From: Phytopythium helicoides
Taxonomy: Eukaryota; Oomycota; Peronosporomycetes; Pythiales; Pythiaceae
NCBI GenBank assembly: GCA_024867545.1
Contig: JANFNE010000004.1
Span: 1,488,001-1,552,000, forward strand
DNA: 64,000 nucleotides
Direction of reading: 5' to 3'
Shown: one piece after another, positions 29,858-38,331 of the stretch
Layout of the letters: the number at the start of each line of letters is the position of its first letter
How positions within the stretch are numbered: the first letter of the stretch is position 1
Notes under the pieces: model-generated
The model's input: the letters and a program-made list of their open reading frames with translations, nothing else
Told to the model about the DNA's origin: nothing
Databases searched by the model: none
Program-made: the position numbers and the translations under genes

Positions 29858-31885
29858 CTACGAAATGGTGCAGCCGCACGTGCGCCCGTTGCGCAGCTGC
29901 TGGCACTCCTCGTTCAGCAGGCTCAGCTCCAGCTCCTGGCGCTCCTTCTCCTTGACGACCCGCTCGTAATCGGCCTTCATGCGCTTTAGCTCGTTGTCGA
30001 TCTCGGCGCGCTTCTTGGCTTCGCTCGATAGCTTCACGTCCATGGACTCGCGCTCGATTTCCACGTGCTGCTTCGTCGAGGACTCGTCCTGGAGCTGCTG
30101 CTCGAGCAAAGCGATGCGCTCACGCTGAGACTGCGCCTCGGCCTCAAACTTGGCCTTCTCCGTCATGATCTGTGACGACTGCAGTTGCATTTGCTCGATC
30201 TGTTCGCGGTAGATCTGCTCGCGACCGCCAACGCTGCCCAACTCCTCCTTGACCTTGGACACGTCGTTCTGGAGCGTGCGGATTTTCTTCTCGTATCCTT
30301 CCTCCTGGCGGCTCAGAAGAATGCGCATGGCTTCGGCGTATTTTGCCTCCGAGAAAGTCAGCAGGCACTCAAGCTTTGCGCCACCACGCGCCTTCGCGAG
30401 GTAGGCGTCACGGAAGCGGTTCCACTCCTGCGCAAAGTGCTGCATGTCGCCAAATCCGCCCTCGTCGTTCGACCCCGACGTCAGCTTGGGCTGGATTGTC
30501 TCCGCGTACAGCACCTGCAGCAATCGCTCGCACATTTCCTTGGATCGAGTGGCGTTCTGCTCCAAGACGCGATGCTTCTCGTCAGCAATCTTCTTGAGCA
30601 GATCGACCTCGAGCTTGGCAGCCATATCGCCAATCGCGTTCTTGCGATAATGCTTGACGGCACGCTCCTCGCTTTCCTGGAGTGCGTGCTGAAGATCCTC
30701 CGTGTCAAGCGGAAGGTCCAGAGCAGCAACTGATTGCTTATACTCGTCCACAGCGCTCGACATAGCCTTGCGGCACTCGCTAGCTGTGACGCCCTCCCAC
30801 GCAGAAGTAATGACGGGAACACCGCCGCTGTTGATCGCATCGACGTACGCCTGAAGGAGGCCGGCGAACATGCTGCCCGTGAGCGGCTTGCCCTGAAGCA
30901 TCTTCGGTGCAAGACTGTCGCCATACACTATGTCCTTCAGCTTTGCAAGCTGCTCTTGGAACTCGGGCCGAAGCTGCTCAATGTCAAGCTTGTCGACCTG
31001 CTGCAGCTGCTGCTCGTCGTGTACCGGACGCACAAGCGTGATACAGTCGCGGTCGCGGAAAAAGTCCTTGAGCATCGCTCGGATGCGATTACGCTCCATG
31101 TTGGCCGGGATGCGCGGCTGGTCGGCAAGAGCCTGCTCCAGGTAATCCGTGCTGGTAATCGGGTCGCCGTCCTCGTCCACGAGCTCGAGCGTAAAGTCGC
31201 GCACGATCCAGAGGAAACTTGGGAAGAAGTTGTGGAACTGCATGATCTCGTCGTCCGACGCCTCTCCTCCACCCGATCCAGCGTCGGCGCTGATCTTGAT
31301 GTGCTTGGCAAGGTTGGCGATGAACGAGAGGCCGTTAATGGCCTTCTCGTCAACACTTCCTTGGCTGTTGTAGATGAGTCTCGAGCAGAGCAGCGTGGCG
31401 AGCGAAAAGATTCGCGCGTCGTACTGCTGCGAGGCCTCAAGCCCGCCCATGCCCTCAGTATCAAGCATGAGCACATACACGTCCTCTCCTGAGCGCGTCT
31501 TGTGCTTTTGCGGGCGTCCCCAGAGCCAAATGCCGCGCGTGCATCGCTCGATGGTGGGTCCGACGCGGAAGCCGCTGGGGCGGCCGAGCAGCCAGTTGAG
31601 CATGGACGACTTGCCCGTGCGGTAAAGCCCCGCGACGGCCACGACCGCCACCTTGCCGTTGATCTTGCGCAGCAGCTCCACGGCCTCGTCGTTGACCTTG
31701 AGCACGTCCTCGTTCTCGCTGAACGTGATGAGCGGCACGGGCGCCTCGGGGAACTCGGCGATGGCCGACGACGGCGACGTGGGCGGCGACGTGAGCGGCG
31801 ACATGGCGCCCGAGGGCGACGCGGGAGTGCTGCCGGCGCTCGAGTGGCTGCCACGCCGGCCCAGCTGGCTCATTCGGCGCAGCAT
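29858..31885 (-). CDS. Guanylate-binding protein (GBP)-family large GTPase with C-terminal CaaX box
   Basis: 675 aa, single exon. Large dynamin-superfamily GTPase: P-loop GLYRTGKS at residues 86-93, switch region RCTRGIW, LDTEG at 141-145, and the RD motif in FLWIVRDF, which replaces the TKxD of other GTPases. A helical middle and long C-terminal coiled coil (about residues 520-665) follow, as in GBPs. The last four residues are CTIS, a CaaX prenylation signal; human GBP1 ends in the same tetrapeptide. An additional Cys lies two residues before the CaaX Cys. GBPs oligomerise on membranes; in animals they act in cell-autonomous defence, but plants and protists have them too. The N-terminal 50 residues are Ser/Pro-rich. 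Confidence 0.9.
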   Translation of the reverse strand: MLRRMSQLGRRGSHSSAGSTPASPSGAMSPLTSPPTSPSSAIAEFPEAPVPLITFSENEDVLKVNDEAVELLRKINGKVAVVAVAGLYRTGKSSMLNWLLGRPSGFRVGPTIERCTRGIWLWGRPQKHKTRSGEDVYVLMLDTEGMGGLEASQQYDARIFSLATLLCSRLIYNSQGSVDEKAINGLSFIANLAKHIKISADAGSGGGEASDDEIMQFHNFFPSFLWIVRDFTLELVDEDGDPITSTDYLEQALADQPRIPANMERNRIRAMLKDFFRDRDCITLVRPVHDEQQLQQVDKLDIEQLRPEFQEQLAKLKDIVYGDSLAPKMLQGKPLTGSMFAGLLQAYVDAINSGGVPVITSAWEGVTASECRKAMSSAVDEYKQSVAALDLPLDTEDLQHALQESEERAVKHYRKNAIGDMAAKLEVDLLKKIADEKHRVLEQNATRSKEMCERLLQVLYAETIQPKLTSGSNDEGGFGDMQHFAQEWNRFRDAYLAKARGGAKLECLLTFSEAKYAEAMRILLSRQEEGYEKKIRTLQNDVSKVKEELGSVGGREQIYREQIEQMQLQSSQIMTEKAKFEAEAQSQRERIALLEQQLQDESSTKQHVEIERESMDVKLSSEAKKRAEIDNELKRMKADYERVVKEKERQELELSLLNEECQQLRNGRTCGCTIS

Positions 31886-32217
31886 CTTGTAGTCGAGCGG
31901 CGGGAGGCGCTGCTAGCAGGTCACGGAGAGCGCGGGGCTCCTCCGGAGAAGGTGCAGCTTCGAGTGAGCTCTTGATGCGGCATGGCTCCGGTGGGTTACC
32001 GACCCGCCGCCTCATTGGCTGAAATGGCATCCAGGGGTGCATATCAGACGTCGCGCGCTAAGTACGATGTTGATGTGCGCCACACCAATATGCGTTCGAT
32101 CCAACCAACACCCATCACGCCAGATCCGCATTGCTCCTCGAAGCTGCGCGCCTCGTGACGGCTGCGTGAGGGCCTCCCACGCCCGCTAGAGACCGCGCTC
32201 GCCTGCTACAGAGCGAC
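31886..32217. promoter_or_regulatory. Bidirectional promoter with ATTGGCTGAAA element
   Basis: 332 bp between the divergent GBP-like and RMND1-like genes. ATTGGCTGAAA lies at 32014-32024, 129 bp from the GBP ATG and about 194 bp from the RMND1 ATG. It is the exact reverse complement of the element in the ISCU promoter. Confidence 0.5.
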
Positions 32218-33577
32218 ATGCAGGCGCTGAGGCGCGTGGGGATGCGCGGAGTGCGCGCGCGCGGCGCTCCGTTGGCGGCGCTGCCGTCCTCGTCGTCGTC
32301 CGCGCAATTCCTGGCGGCGCCGACGACGCCGAGCCTGCTGGCCGTGTGGGAGCGCCGCGAGCGGCGACAGTACTCGGGCGCGGACCACTCGGGCGGTTTG
32401 CCATCGCTGGATTTGCCGCCACCGCCCACGGCCAGCGAGATCAACGCGACGATCGCAGAGGCCGAGGCGCAGGCGCAGCTCGAGCACCAGACCAAACGCG
32501 TGCAGCACATGCCGATCCGCGCCGTGCACGTGGCGCGCAAGATGGACATTGTGTCGCTCTTCCAGAAGCTGTACACGGACCGCTTCAAGGTCACCCACTT
32601 CCTGCACAAGGACTCGATCGTGCTGCGCCTGAGCGGCTCCGGGGACCAGAATGTTCTTCCGTCGGACGTCGCGCCTGGAGCAGCGGGGGCTGCTAGCACG
32701 TCGACATCCAGCCCGGGAACCAAGGACCTCACGACGCTCAACGTGGGCGGGAACCTCACGTCGCGCCGAGCCAAGGACAAATGGGTTGTATACTTTGACT
32801 ACGGCGCTGTGGTGTTCTTCAACTGCGATCAGGCCCTCGTTTCAACGCTGATCAAGCACGCGCAGCGCTTCTGCACCGACGTGTTCGACATGCGCGGCCA
32901 CGAGGAAGAACTGCTGCTCGTGAGCAACCCTGCGCTCAAGAAATGGAGCGATCTTGTCGAGAACAACATCCTCATTCGCGAGATCGACCACATCAATGTG
33001 CACGTCATCGCCGGTGTGCTGTCGCAAACGGTCGCGCTCGAGTACTACGAGCGACAAATCGAGGCTATCCTGAGCGAGTTTGAGAAGCTGAATGCATCTG
33101 TCGAAAAGAACGGGCCGAAGGGAGCGCTCTTCGACATCGGGTTCGGGGAACAGACTGAGCGCCAACAGCACAAGAAGCTCTTCAAGATCGTCGCCACCAA
33201 CAATGCGCTCATGATCGACCTGGTGAGCAAACTTCGTGTGATCGACCGAAAGCGACCTGGTGACGCGGCCTGGAGTCATACGCGGTACCACACAATGTGG
33301 GAATCACTGCTCGAGGAGTTCGAGCTCAACGAGCGCTTCAACAACCTCAACTTCAAGCTGGAGCTCATCCAGCACAACACCAAGGTATGTCCTGTTGTCT
33401 TGCTGGTGGAACCCTGATGATCAAATTCAGAAAAATTTAACACTGTTCTTCATGTAACAGTTCTTCCTGGAAGTGCTCGGGTCGCACAAGGGCGAGCGTA
33501 TGGAGTGGTACATTATCATCCTTATCGCCGCTGAGCTCGCCATTGGAGTGTACGAGTTTGTGATGAAGTTGCACTGA
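32218..33577 (+). CDS. RMND1: RMND1/Rmd1-family (DUF155) mitochondrial protein
   Basis: Exons 32218-33384 and 33461-33577 (427 aa); intron 76 bp, donor GTATGT. The DUF155 domain covers about residues 180-415: YFDYGAVVFFNC, then IREIDHINVHVIAGVLSQTVALEYYE, KLRVIDRKRP and the C-terminal FLEVLGSHKGERMEWYIIILIAAEL, whose final hydrophobic segment is the usual single TM anchor. The start is Arg/Ala/Ser-rich, consistent with a mitochondrial presequence. Human RMND1 supports mitochondrial translation and anchors mitoribosomes to the inner membrane; yeast Rmd1/Rmd8 relatives are less understood. The intron splits the conserved HNTK|FFLEVL segment, confirming the join. Confidence 0.9.
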
Positions 33578-34086
33578 CGGCGACGCGTAGATAGCAACAA
33601 GAATGTGAATGTGGACGCTGCTGTTCGTCTTTAGAGTTTGGTTCGCGACGGACGATGACGTGAGGTCGTGTGGCGCTGAAGCTACAGTTGTCCTGTCGAA
33701 TTGATTGTGCCGAAAAAGAAACTCTACTGTAGCCTGCATCATCTGTGTTAGTCGTGGTCATCGAATGCAGCGACCATCGTATAGCTACCCATATTTCTTT
33801 CCCCAATCTAAAAGAACCTCTGAATTGGCCGTGAGGGGTGTTACCGTTAGCATTGTGCTCTCGCTAACGGAGAACGACAGCTCTCTCCTTCGTGAGGCGT
33901 CTGGCAACCACATTCAAGCCGCGGCCATGATAATCAGAGCTCCACTAAGAGACACCAGTAAGCCGGACACATCTCGCCAGTCCAATGCTCATCTAATGCC
34001 GAATTAGGAGGAATCTGCCGTGTTATTGTCTCTTCATCCTCTGCGTGGCATCAAGGTGCCTGTTTTGCTCTAGCTAGTGCGCTGCC
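33578..34086. other. Intergenic, no gene seen
   Basis: 509 bp between the stop codons of two convergent genes. Only short open frames without protein-like composition. Confidence 0.5.
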
Positions 34087-35375
34087 TTACCGCTTCGTCC
34101 ACTGGGCGTGCTCGTGCGGCGCCTTGCGGTCAGTGAACTCGGATGCCGGTCGCTTTCCACCGCCCCTCACATGCGACCAGTACGCGTTGAAGGACACAAA
34201 GTCCTTGACGCCGAGTTCGACCGTCTTGGTGCGCAGCATTGCAGCAAGCAAGCCGCGCATCTTGTTGACCTGTGCGTCCGTAATAGTCGTTGCTCCAAGA
34301 GTCTTGGCAGCCTTGAACTCCGCCGCCAAGTCCAGGTCGCCAGCACTCAGCACCGTCATCTTGAGCGAGTGGTACGGACGGAAGCTTGTCGCGAAGTAGT
34401 GTCGCCAGCCGCCACCAGCACTCTGGCTCGGGCTGAAGTTCTTAAACTCAAAGCGGAACGCCACCAAGTGTACGCGAGTGGTCACAGGCAGCCGCTGCAG
34501 CACTGGCACGAACGATAGCACGCTCTTGCCGTTGCTTCGAGCACCCTCGGCAAACACGACCACGGGTCCGCGCGCATTCTTCACCACATTTTCGATTTTG
34601 GGCTGGAACCATCACACCATTTAGCAAGTGAGTGAACAACAGAAGCAGTGCAGGCAACGACATACGCTGGAGGCGTCGAGGGCTCCAAGCGGAGCTGCGA
34701 ACGCGCGAAACACGGCGCCCGTGAGACCGTAGACTCGAACGAGGCCCTTGGACCCACTTTCCTCCGACACGAAGACGAATGTGGGCGAGAAGCGCTTGGC
34801 GAGCACCAGCACCTCGAGGAAACTCGTGTGGTTGCACACGATCACATCCCCTCGGCGCACGCGCGTGTCCCGCTTGGCAGGCTCATTACTTCGGCTCGCA
34901 GCAGCAGACCTAGCATCACAACCTCACCATCAGCAACAATTGCAGCACCAGCAGAGGAAAATGAGCAGCGCGTGCTCACGTGAGCCCGAGACGCCGCGTG
35001 TTGGCCTCCTCCTCGCCCACGAACACGCCGAGCAGCAGCAAAAGCAGCGAGCAGAGCAGCCAGTCGGTCACGCGCTGCAGCAGCCTTCCCAGGAGCGGCA
35101 CCACCGTCTACACCACACGCGTCCTCAAGTCAGCGCGGAGCCACAAGTCAGCCCCTAGAAATCGCCATCCAGCGCACCAGAAGCGACGAGAGCGCGGCCA
35201 CGAGCGCCGTCGCGAGCCCTGCGACGAGCACGAGCGGCAGCCGCAGCAGCGCGAGCGCCGAGCCGCCGAGCAGCTGCGCGCCCTTGAGCGGCAGGCTGGC
35301 GCTCAGTCGCGGCTGGTGGGGCACGAACGGGTTGATGCCCGTGCTCAGGTCGGCCCAGCGGCTGTACTTCTCCAT
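34087..35375 (-). CDS. Lysophospholipid acyltransferase, LOA1/VPS66-like (PlsC family)
   Basis: Exons 35375-35178, 35107-34980, 34909-34666, 34602-34087. The N-terminus MEKYSRWADLSTGINPFVP matches fungal LOA1/VPS66-type acyltransferases. Two hydrophobic segments follow, then acyltransferase motif I as NHTSFLEVL and motif III as FAEGARSNGK (family consensus FPEGTRS). PlsC enzymes transfer acyl chains to lysophospholipids in ER or lipid droplets. Motif I is H-x4-E rather than the usual H-x4-D, a conservative change at the catalytic acid. Introns of 70, 70 and 63 bp use donors GTGCGC, GTGAGC and GTATGT. The first donor is inferred from the need to avoid an in-frame stop 8 codons downstream; the other two are well supported. 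Divergent from the small membrane protein at 35524. Confidence 0.78.
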
Positions 35376-35523
35376 GTCCCCCTCGACTTCCTGCGATGCT
35401 GCGGCTGGATGTGGATGTTGAGACACTGAAGCGAGGGAGTGGAGCTCCTGGGCATGGCGATGAAACAACATAATCGCCATTTCGCCTTTGCGAAGCTCCG
35501 AGGAGCTGTAGACCCAGCGCGAG

Positions 35524-36083
35524 ATGGCGGCGAGAAGGAGAGACGCGGGCGCTGGCGGCGGACGAGCGGCCAGCGAGGACGAGTTCGCGCCAGTGGAGGA
35601 CGAAGAGTTCGAGTTCATGCGGCGAGAGGCCGAGCTGCGCCAGCAGTTCGAGCCCGTGGCGCCGTGGAACCGCAAGGACATTCCCGACTACGGACCGCTG
35701 GACGACCGGCACAACCTGCTCATCTTTCTGGTTATCGGCATCCTCGCGACCATCATCTACGAGACCACGAGGTGCGTTCTCGCTCGAGGAGCAGATAGGT
35801 GTACCCGCGGAGCGAACATGGACGTGCAGCCATGGTCGCGGAGTGACCCGTGGCTTGACTTGACCTGATCTGACTTGATGTGCGCGTCGCATCGTGGAGC
35901 AGCTACTTCAAACTTGTGGGTCGCTTTTTCGCGTACGCGGCCATTTGGTTCCCGCTGTGGATGCGTCTGCTCACGCGCGTGTCGCCCGCGCCGACAGAGG
36001 AAGAGCTCGAAGAAAAGGAGAGACGCGAGTTCTACGAAGAGCTACAACACATCGCTGAGGAGGAAGACGAAGTCGACTCCTGA
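35524..36083 (+). CDS. Small two-TM protein of unknown function
   Basis: Exons 35524-35771 and 35903-36083 (142 aa); intron 131 bp with donor GTGCGT, joined in phase 2. An acidic N-terminal region (EDEFAPVEDEEFEFMRREAEL) leads to NRKDIPDYGPLDDRHNL, a hydrophobic helix (LLIFLVIGILATIIYE) that ends at the splice site, a second hydrophobic helix from exon 2 (LVGRFFAYAAIWFPLWMRLL), and an acidic C-terminal tail. No family was recognised. The balance of hydrophobic segments across the join and the acidic flanks support one gene. It shares a 148-bp divergent promoter with the acyltransferase gene. Confidence 0.65.
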
Positions 36084-36168
36084 ATCGGGATGCCAAGTTA
36101 GAACCATGAGCTTCATCCCTGGATATCCGGACACTGGTATGGCCCATGGCTTTTTCTGGAGATCAATA

Positions 36169-36220
36169 TGATGTCATTACTGTCCCAAAATTCACACTCG
36201 GCTTCAGTTCGTAGCCATGG
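36169..36220 (+). promoter_or_regulatory. Shared upstream block, copy 1 (TGATGTCA ... GTAGCCATGG)
   Basis: TGATGTCA at 36169-36176 and GTAGCCATGG at 36211-36220 recur upstream of all three members of the tandem small-protein family (36375, 37193, 37941). The spacing is 42 bp here. TGATGTCA resembles an ATF/CREB-type half site. The ATG inside the second motif opens a 15-codon upstream frame. Confidence 0.55.
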
Positions 36221-36374
36221 TGCTCGTGATCTCCATGTGGTGTCACGACGACAAGTTGTAGCTCTCGTGTCCCCTCCGGCGGACCACTCCACTGCTTGGT
36301 CTCACTTCCTAACTTTCCTTCAAAGTGCCAATTGCCCTTCAGCACCGCAACCACTGCAACCGCTTCAATCCACC

Positions 36375-36704
36375 ATGGCCGACAACGTGCTGCCCGACCA
36401 ATTCCGCTGCTCCTACCCGTTCAAGTTCTGCAACAACGAACGTGCCGTCAAGCGCACGGGCGAGCGCCACAAGCTGTGTCAAGAACACCGCGAGCGTGCC
36501 AACAAGCACCAGAGCGACCTCGCAGCCCGGCGTCGACAAATCAAGGAGCGCCTCGCCAAAGAAACAAAGCCCATTGTGGACAAGCGCCTGTCGTTCGCCG
36601 ACATTGCCGATTTGCTGGATGACAGCGCCTTCTTGAGCGTCGAATGCAACGAGGAGGATTTACGAGCTGTCGAGACATTGCTCTCCGATGAGGACTCCGA
36701 GTAG
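36375..36704 (+). CDS. Small Cys-motif/acidic-tail protein, tandem family member 1
   Basis: 109 aa, not matched to a named domain. The N-terminal half has RCSYPFKFCNNERAVKRTGE and then LCQEHRERAN, giving C-x6-C-x15-C-x2-H, a plausible zinc site, followed by a basic helix (ARRRQIKERLAKE). The C-terminal 40 residues are acidic and Leu-rich: FADIADLLDDSAF, then VECNEEDLRAVETLLSDED. A basic Cys/His head with an acidic amphipathic tail would fit a small nuclear regulator, but this is inference. From memory, similar short proteins are common in oomycete genomes. The ATG is chosen because the paralogue aligns from the next residues (NVLPDQFRC against SYVLPDGLRC). Confidence 0.72.
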   Translation: MADNVLPDQFRCSYPFKFCNNERAVKRTGERHKLCQEHRERANKHQSDLAARRRQIKERLAKETKPIVDKRLSFADIADLLDDSAFLSVECNEEDLRAVETLLSDEDSE

Positions 36705-36908
36705 GCGGAGCTGTACGCTAGTGCATTTAGAGAACGAGAAGACACGAAATTACCCACATGAATGTGAATATAGGCATTGTTGCATTTTTCACTGGGTTCC
36801 ATTCCCAGTCATCGTCTTTTATCGTAGGATGCCGGGCTTACCACGGCCATACCCGCGAGCCGAAGGCGAGTGCTAGCAATATATCCATTGCTCCTTTATC
36901 CCCCATGT
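36705..36908. other. Intergenic, no gene seen
   Basis: 3' region of family member 1, leading into the 29-bp tandem repeat. Confidence 0.4.
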
Positions 36909-36986
36909 AGCTATCGGCTAGGAGGAGGTACCCATACAGCTATCGACTAGGAGGAGGTACCCATACAGCTATCGACTAGGAGGAGG
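36909..36986. repeat. 29-bp tandem repeat, 2.7 copies
   Basis: Unit AGCTATCGACTAGGAGGAGG plus TACCCATAC, at 36909-36937, 36938-36966 and a partial copy 36967-36986. Only one base differs between the first two units. It lies between family members 1 and 2 and may mark the duplication junction. Confidence 0.85.
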
Positions 36987-37078
36987 AAAACTTCAGGAAG
37001 CAAGAATGTTGGCAGTCAGTCACCGCAGAAGCAGCCATACTTACGCTTGTTCTTTTTGCCCCCACATGATATGGTGAG

Positions 37079-37122
37079 TGATGTCAGGTCATGGTTCAAA
37101 CGGATTCAATTTGTAGCCATGG
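37079..37122 (+). promoter_or_regulatory. Shared upstream block, copy 2
   Basis: TGATGTCA at 37079-37086 and GTAGCCATGG at 37113-37122, spacing 34 bp; see the first copy at 36169. The ATG within it opens an upstream frame that overlaps the start of the downstream gene out of frame. Confidence 0.55.
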
Positions 37123-37192
37123 CACCTATTATTCGTAACGAGTCACAGCGAACAAATCCTGCCCTCACTTCACATCTTTCTCCCGGCCAGTC

Positions 37193-37585
37193 ATGTGCCC
37201 TTGCGTTACACCCATCATGAACAGCTATGTGCTTCCTGACGGACTCCGTTGCAAGTATCCGCTGAAATACTGCACCAATGAGCGTACATTCAAGGTTTCC
37301 GGCGAGCGTCATTTGCTGTGTAAAGAGCATCGCGACCACTCCAACAGGTACACCAGAAACCTCGTCACTGGACGCTATCGATACCTGCCAGGAGCACCAA
37401 GATCTCTCCCACAAGCGACTGGTCTCTCTGATACTTCTTCGCTAGCGAGTCAAGGAGCGCCGCTAATGCTGGACAACGCTCTGTTGTTCGCTGACATCGC
37501 CGACCTTCTCGATGACAGAGCGCTCCTGGACGTCGAATGCAGTGAGGAGGATCTACGAGCTGTCGAGAATCTGCTCTCTGACTAG
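37193..37585 (+). CDS. Small Cys-motif/acidic-tail protein, tandem family member 2
   Basis: 130 aa from the ATG at 37193 (122 aa if the Met at 37217, which aligns better with member 1, is used). The same layout is conserved: RCKYPLKYCTNERTFKVSGE then LCKEHRDHSN, C-x6-C-x15-C-x2-H, and the acidic tail FADIADLLDDRALLDVECSE, EDLRAVENLLSD. The linker between head and tail is longer and differs completely (YRYLPGAPRSLPQATG), so selection acts on the two ends. It lies about 490 bp downstream of member 1 on the same strand. Confidence 0.7.
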   Translation: MCPCVTPIMNSYVLPDGLRCKYPLKYCTNERTFKVSGERHLLCKEHRDHSNRYTRNLVTGRYRYLPGAPRSLPQATGLSDTSSLASQGAPLMLDNALLFADIADLLDDRALLDVECSEEDLRAVENLLSD

Positions 37586-37827
37586 GAATTCGAGGAAGCA
37601 CCCTTCCATGCGGACAAATGAGAACCTGTCGGCATGTACAGTAAAAATCATGAATGCATTCTGTTTGCCCACATGTCTCCAGCGTTTGCATACCGCGTTG
37701 ACATTACATGGCAGAATTATCCAAGGAACTACGCATGCCAAAGGAGCGCGCTCAAATGCGTTGGGCGTTGCTCGGGTTGCCTTCCCCTCCGGTTCATGTG
37801 CCCAAGCAATTTTTCGCGAGATCTTAG

Positions 37828-37883
37828 TGATGTCATAATGGTGTCTCAAATCCTCCATGCTCAACTCTAATTTGTAGCCATGG
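37828..37883 (+). promoter_or_regulatory. Shared upstream block, copy 3
   Basis: TGATGTCA at 37828-37835 and GTAGCCATGG at 37874-37883, spacing 46 bp. It is retained in front of the decayed third gene copy although the coding part has broken. Confidence 0.5.
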
Positions 37884-37940
37884 CGCACATGATATTTTTT
37901 CTTGCGCCAATCAAATCCTGTCATCACAGGTTTCCACTAA

Positions 37941-38200
37941 ATGACGTCCTGCTATTGCAAGCTTTGCAAAAGAGAGCGCAACTTCGAGGCCTTGGAAGGA
38001 TGTCATTCGCTGTGAATGGAACAGGGACCGCACCAACATGATCTGAGCATGTTTTCCAAGCCGACCATGGAGATCTCGCCAACAGCAATCCGTGGTGCTC
38101 TGCTGGGATCATTACATTTGCACGACAACGTACTCTTCCTAGGTGTCGAGTGCAGTGAACAGAATCTGCAAGGCTGCCTCCCTGACTACAGACCCAAAAA
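37941..38200 (+). pseudogene. Decayed third copy of the small Cys/acidic protein family
   Basis: Fragments of the family can be read only by changing frame. A Cys-rich start (MTSCYCKLCKRERNF) corresponds to the C-x6-C head. It is followed by the LC-x2-(H)-R segment in a shifted frame (CEWNRDRTN, 38009-38035) after a stop codon. The acidic tail survives only as VECSEQNLQ with an altered end (about 38137-38163). Stop codons and at least one frameshift separate these parts. The upstream block at 37828-37883 is intact, so the copy arose by duplication of promoter plus gene. A functional short product cannot be excluded but is unlikely. Confidence 0.6.
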
Positions 38201-38331
38201 GCACCAATCCGGCAAATCCAGAGGATGCAATGATATGCAAAGTAACGACGCATGTATCGGTTGGCCGTTTCGAACCTGTTGTCATACCACATCTTGTTCT
38301 ACCTAGCAGCCAAGCTATCACGATGGACATT

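Noticed and set aside
34448..34837. Reading through the last acyltransferase intron as a separate protein
   Set aside because: Splicing with donor GTATGT and acceptor TTCCAG joins the two acyltransferase motifs in one frame, which explains the region better.
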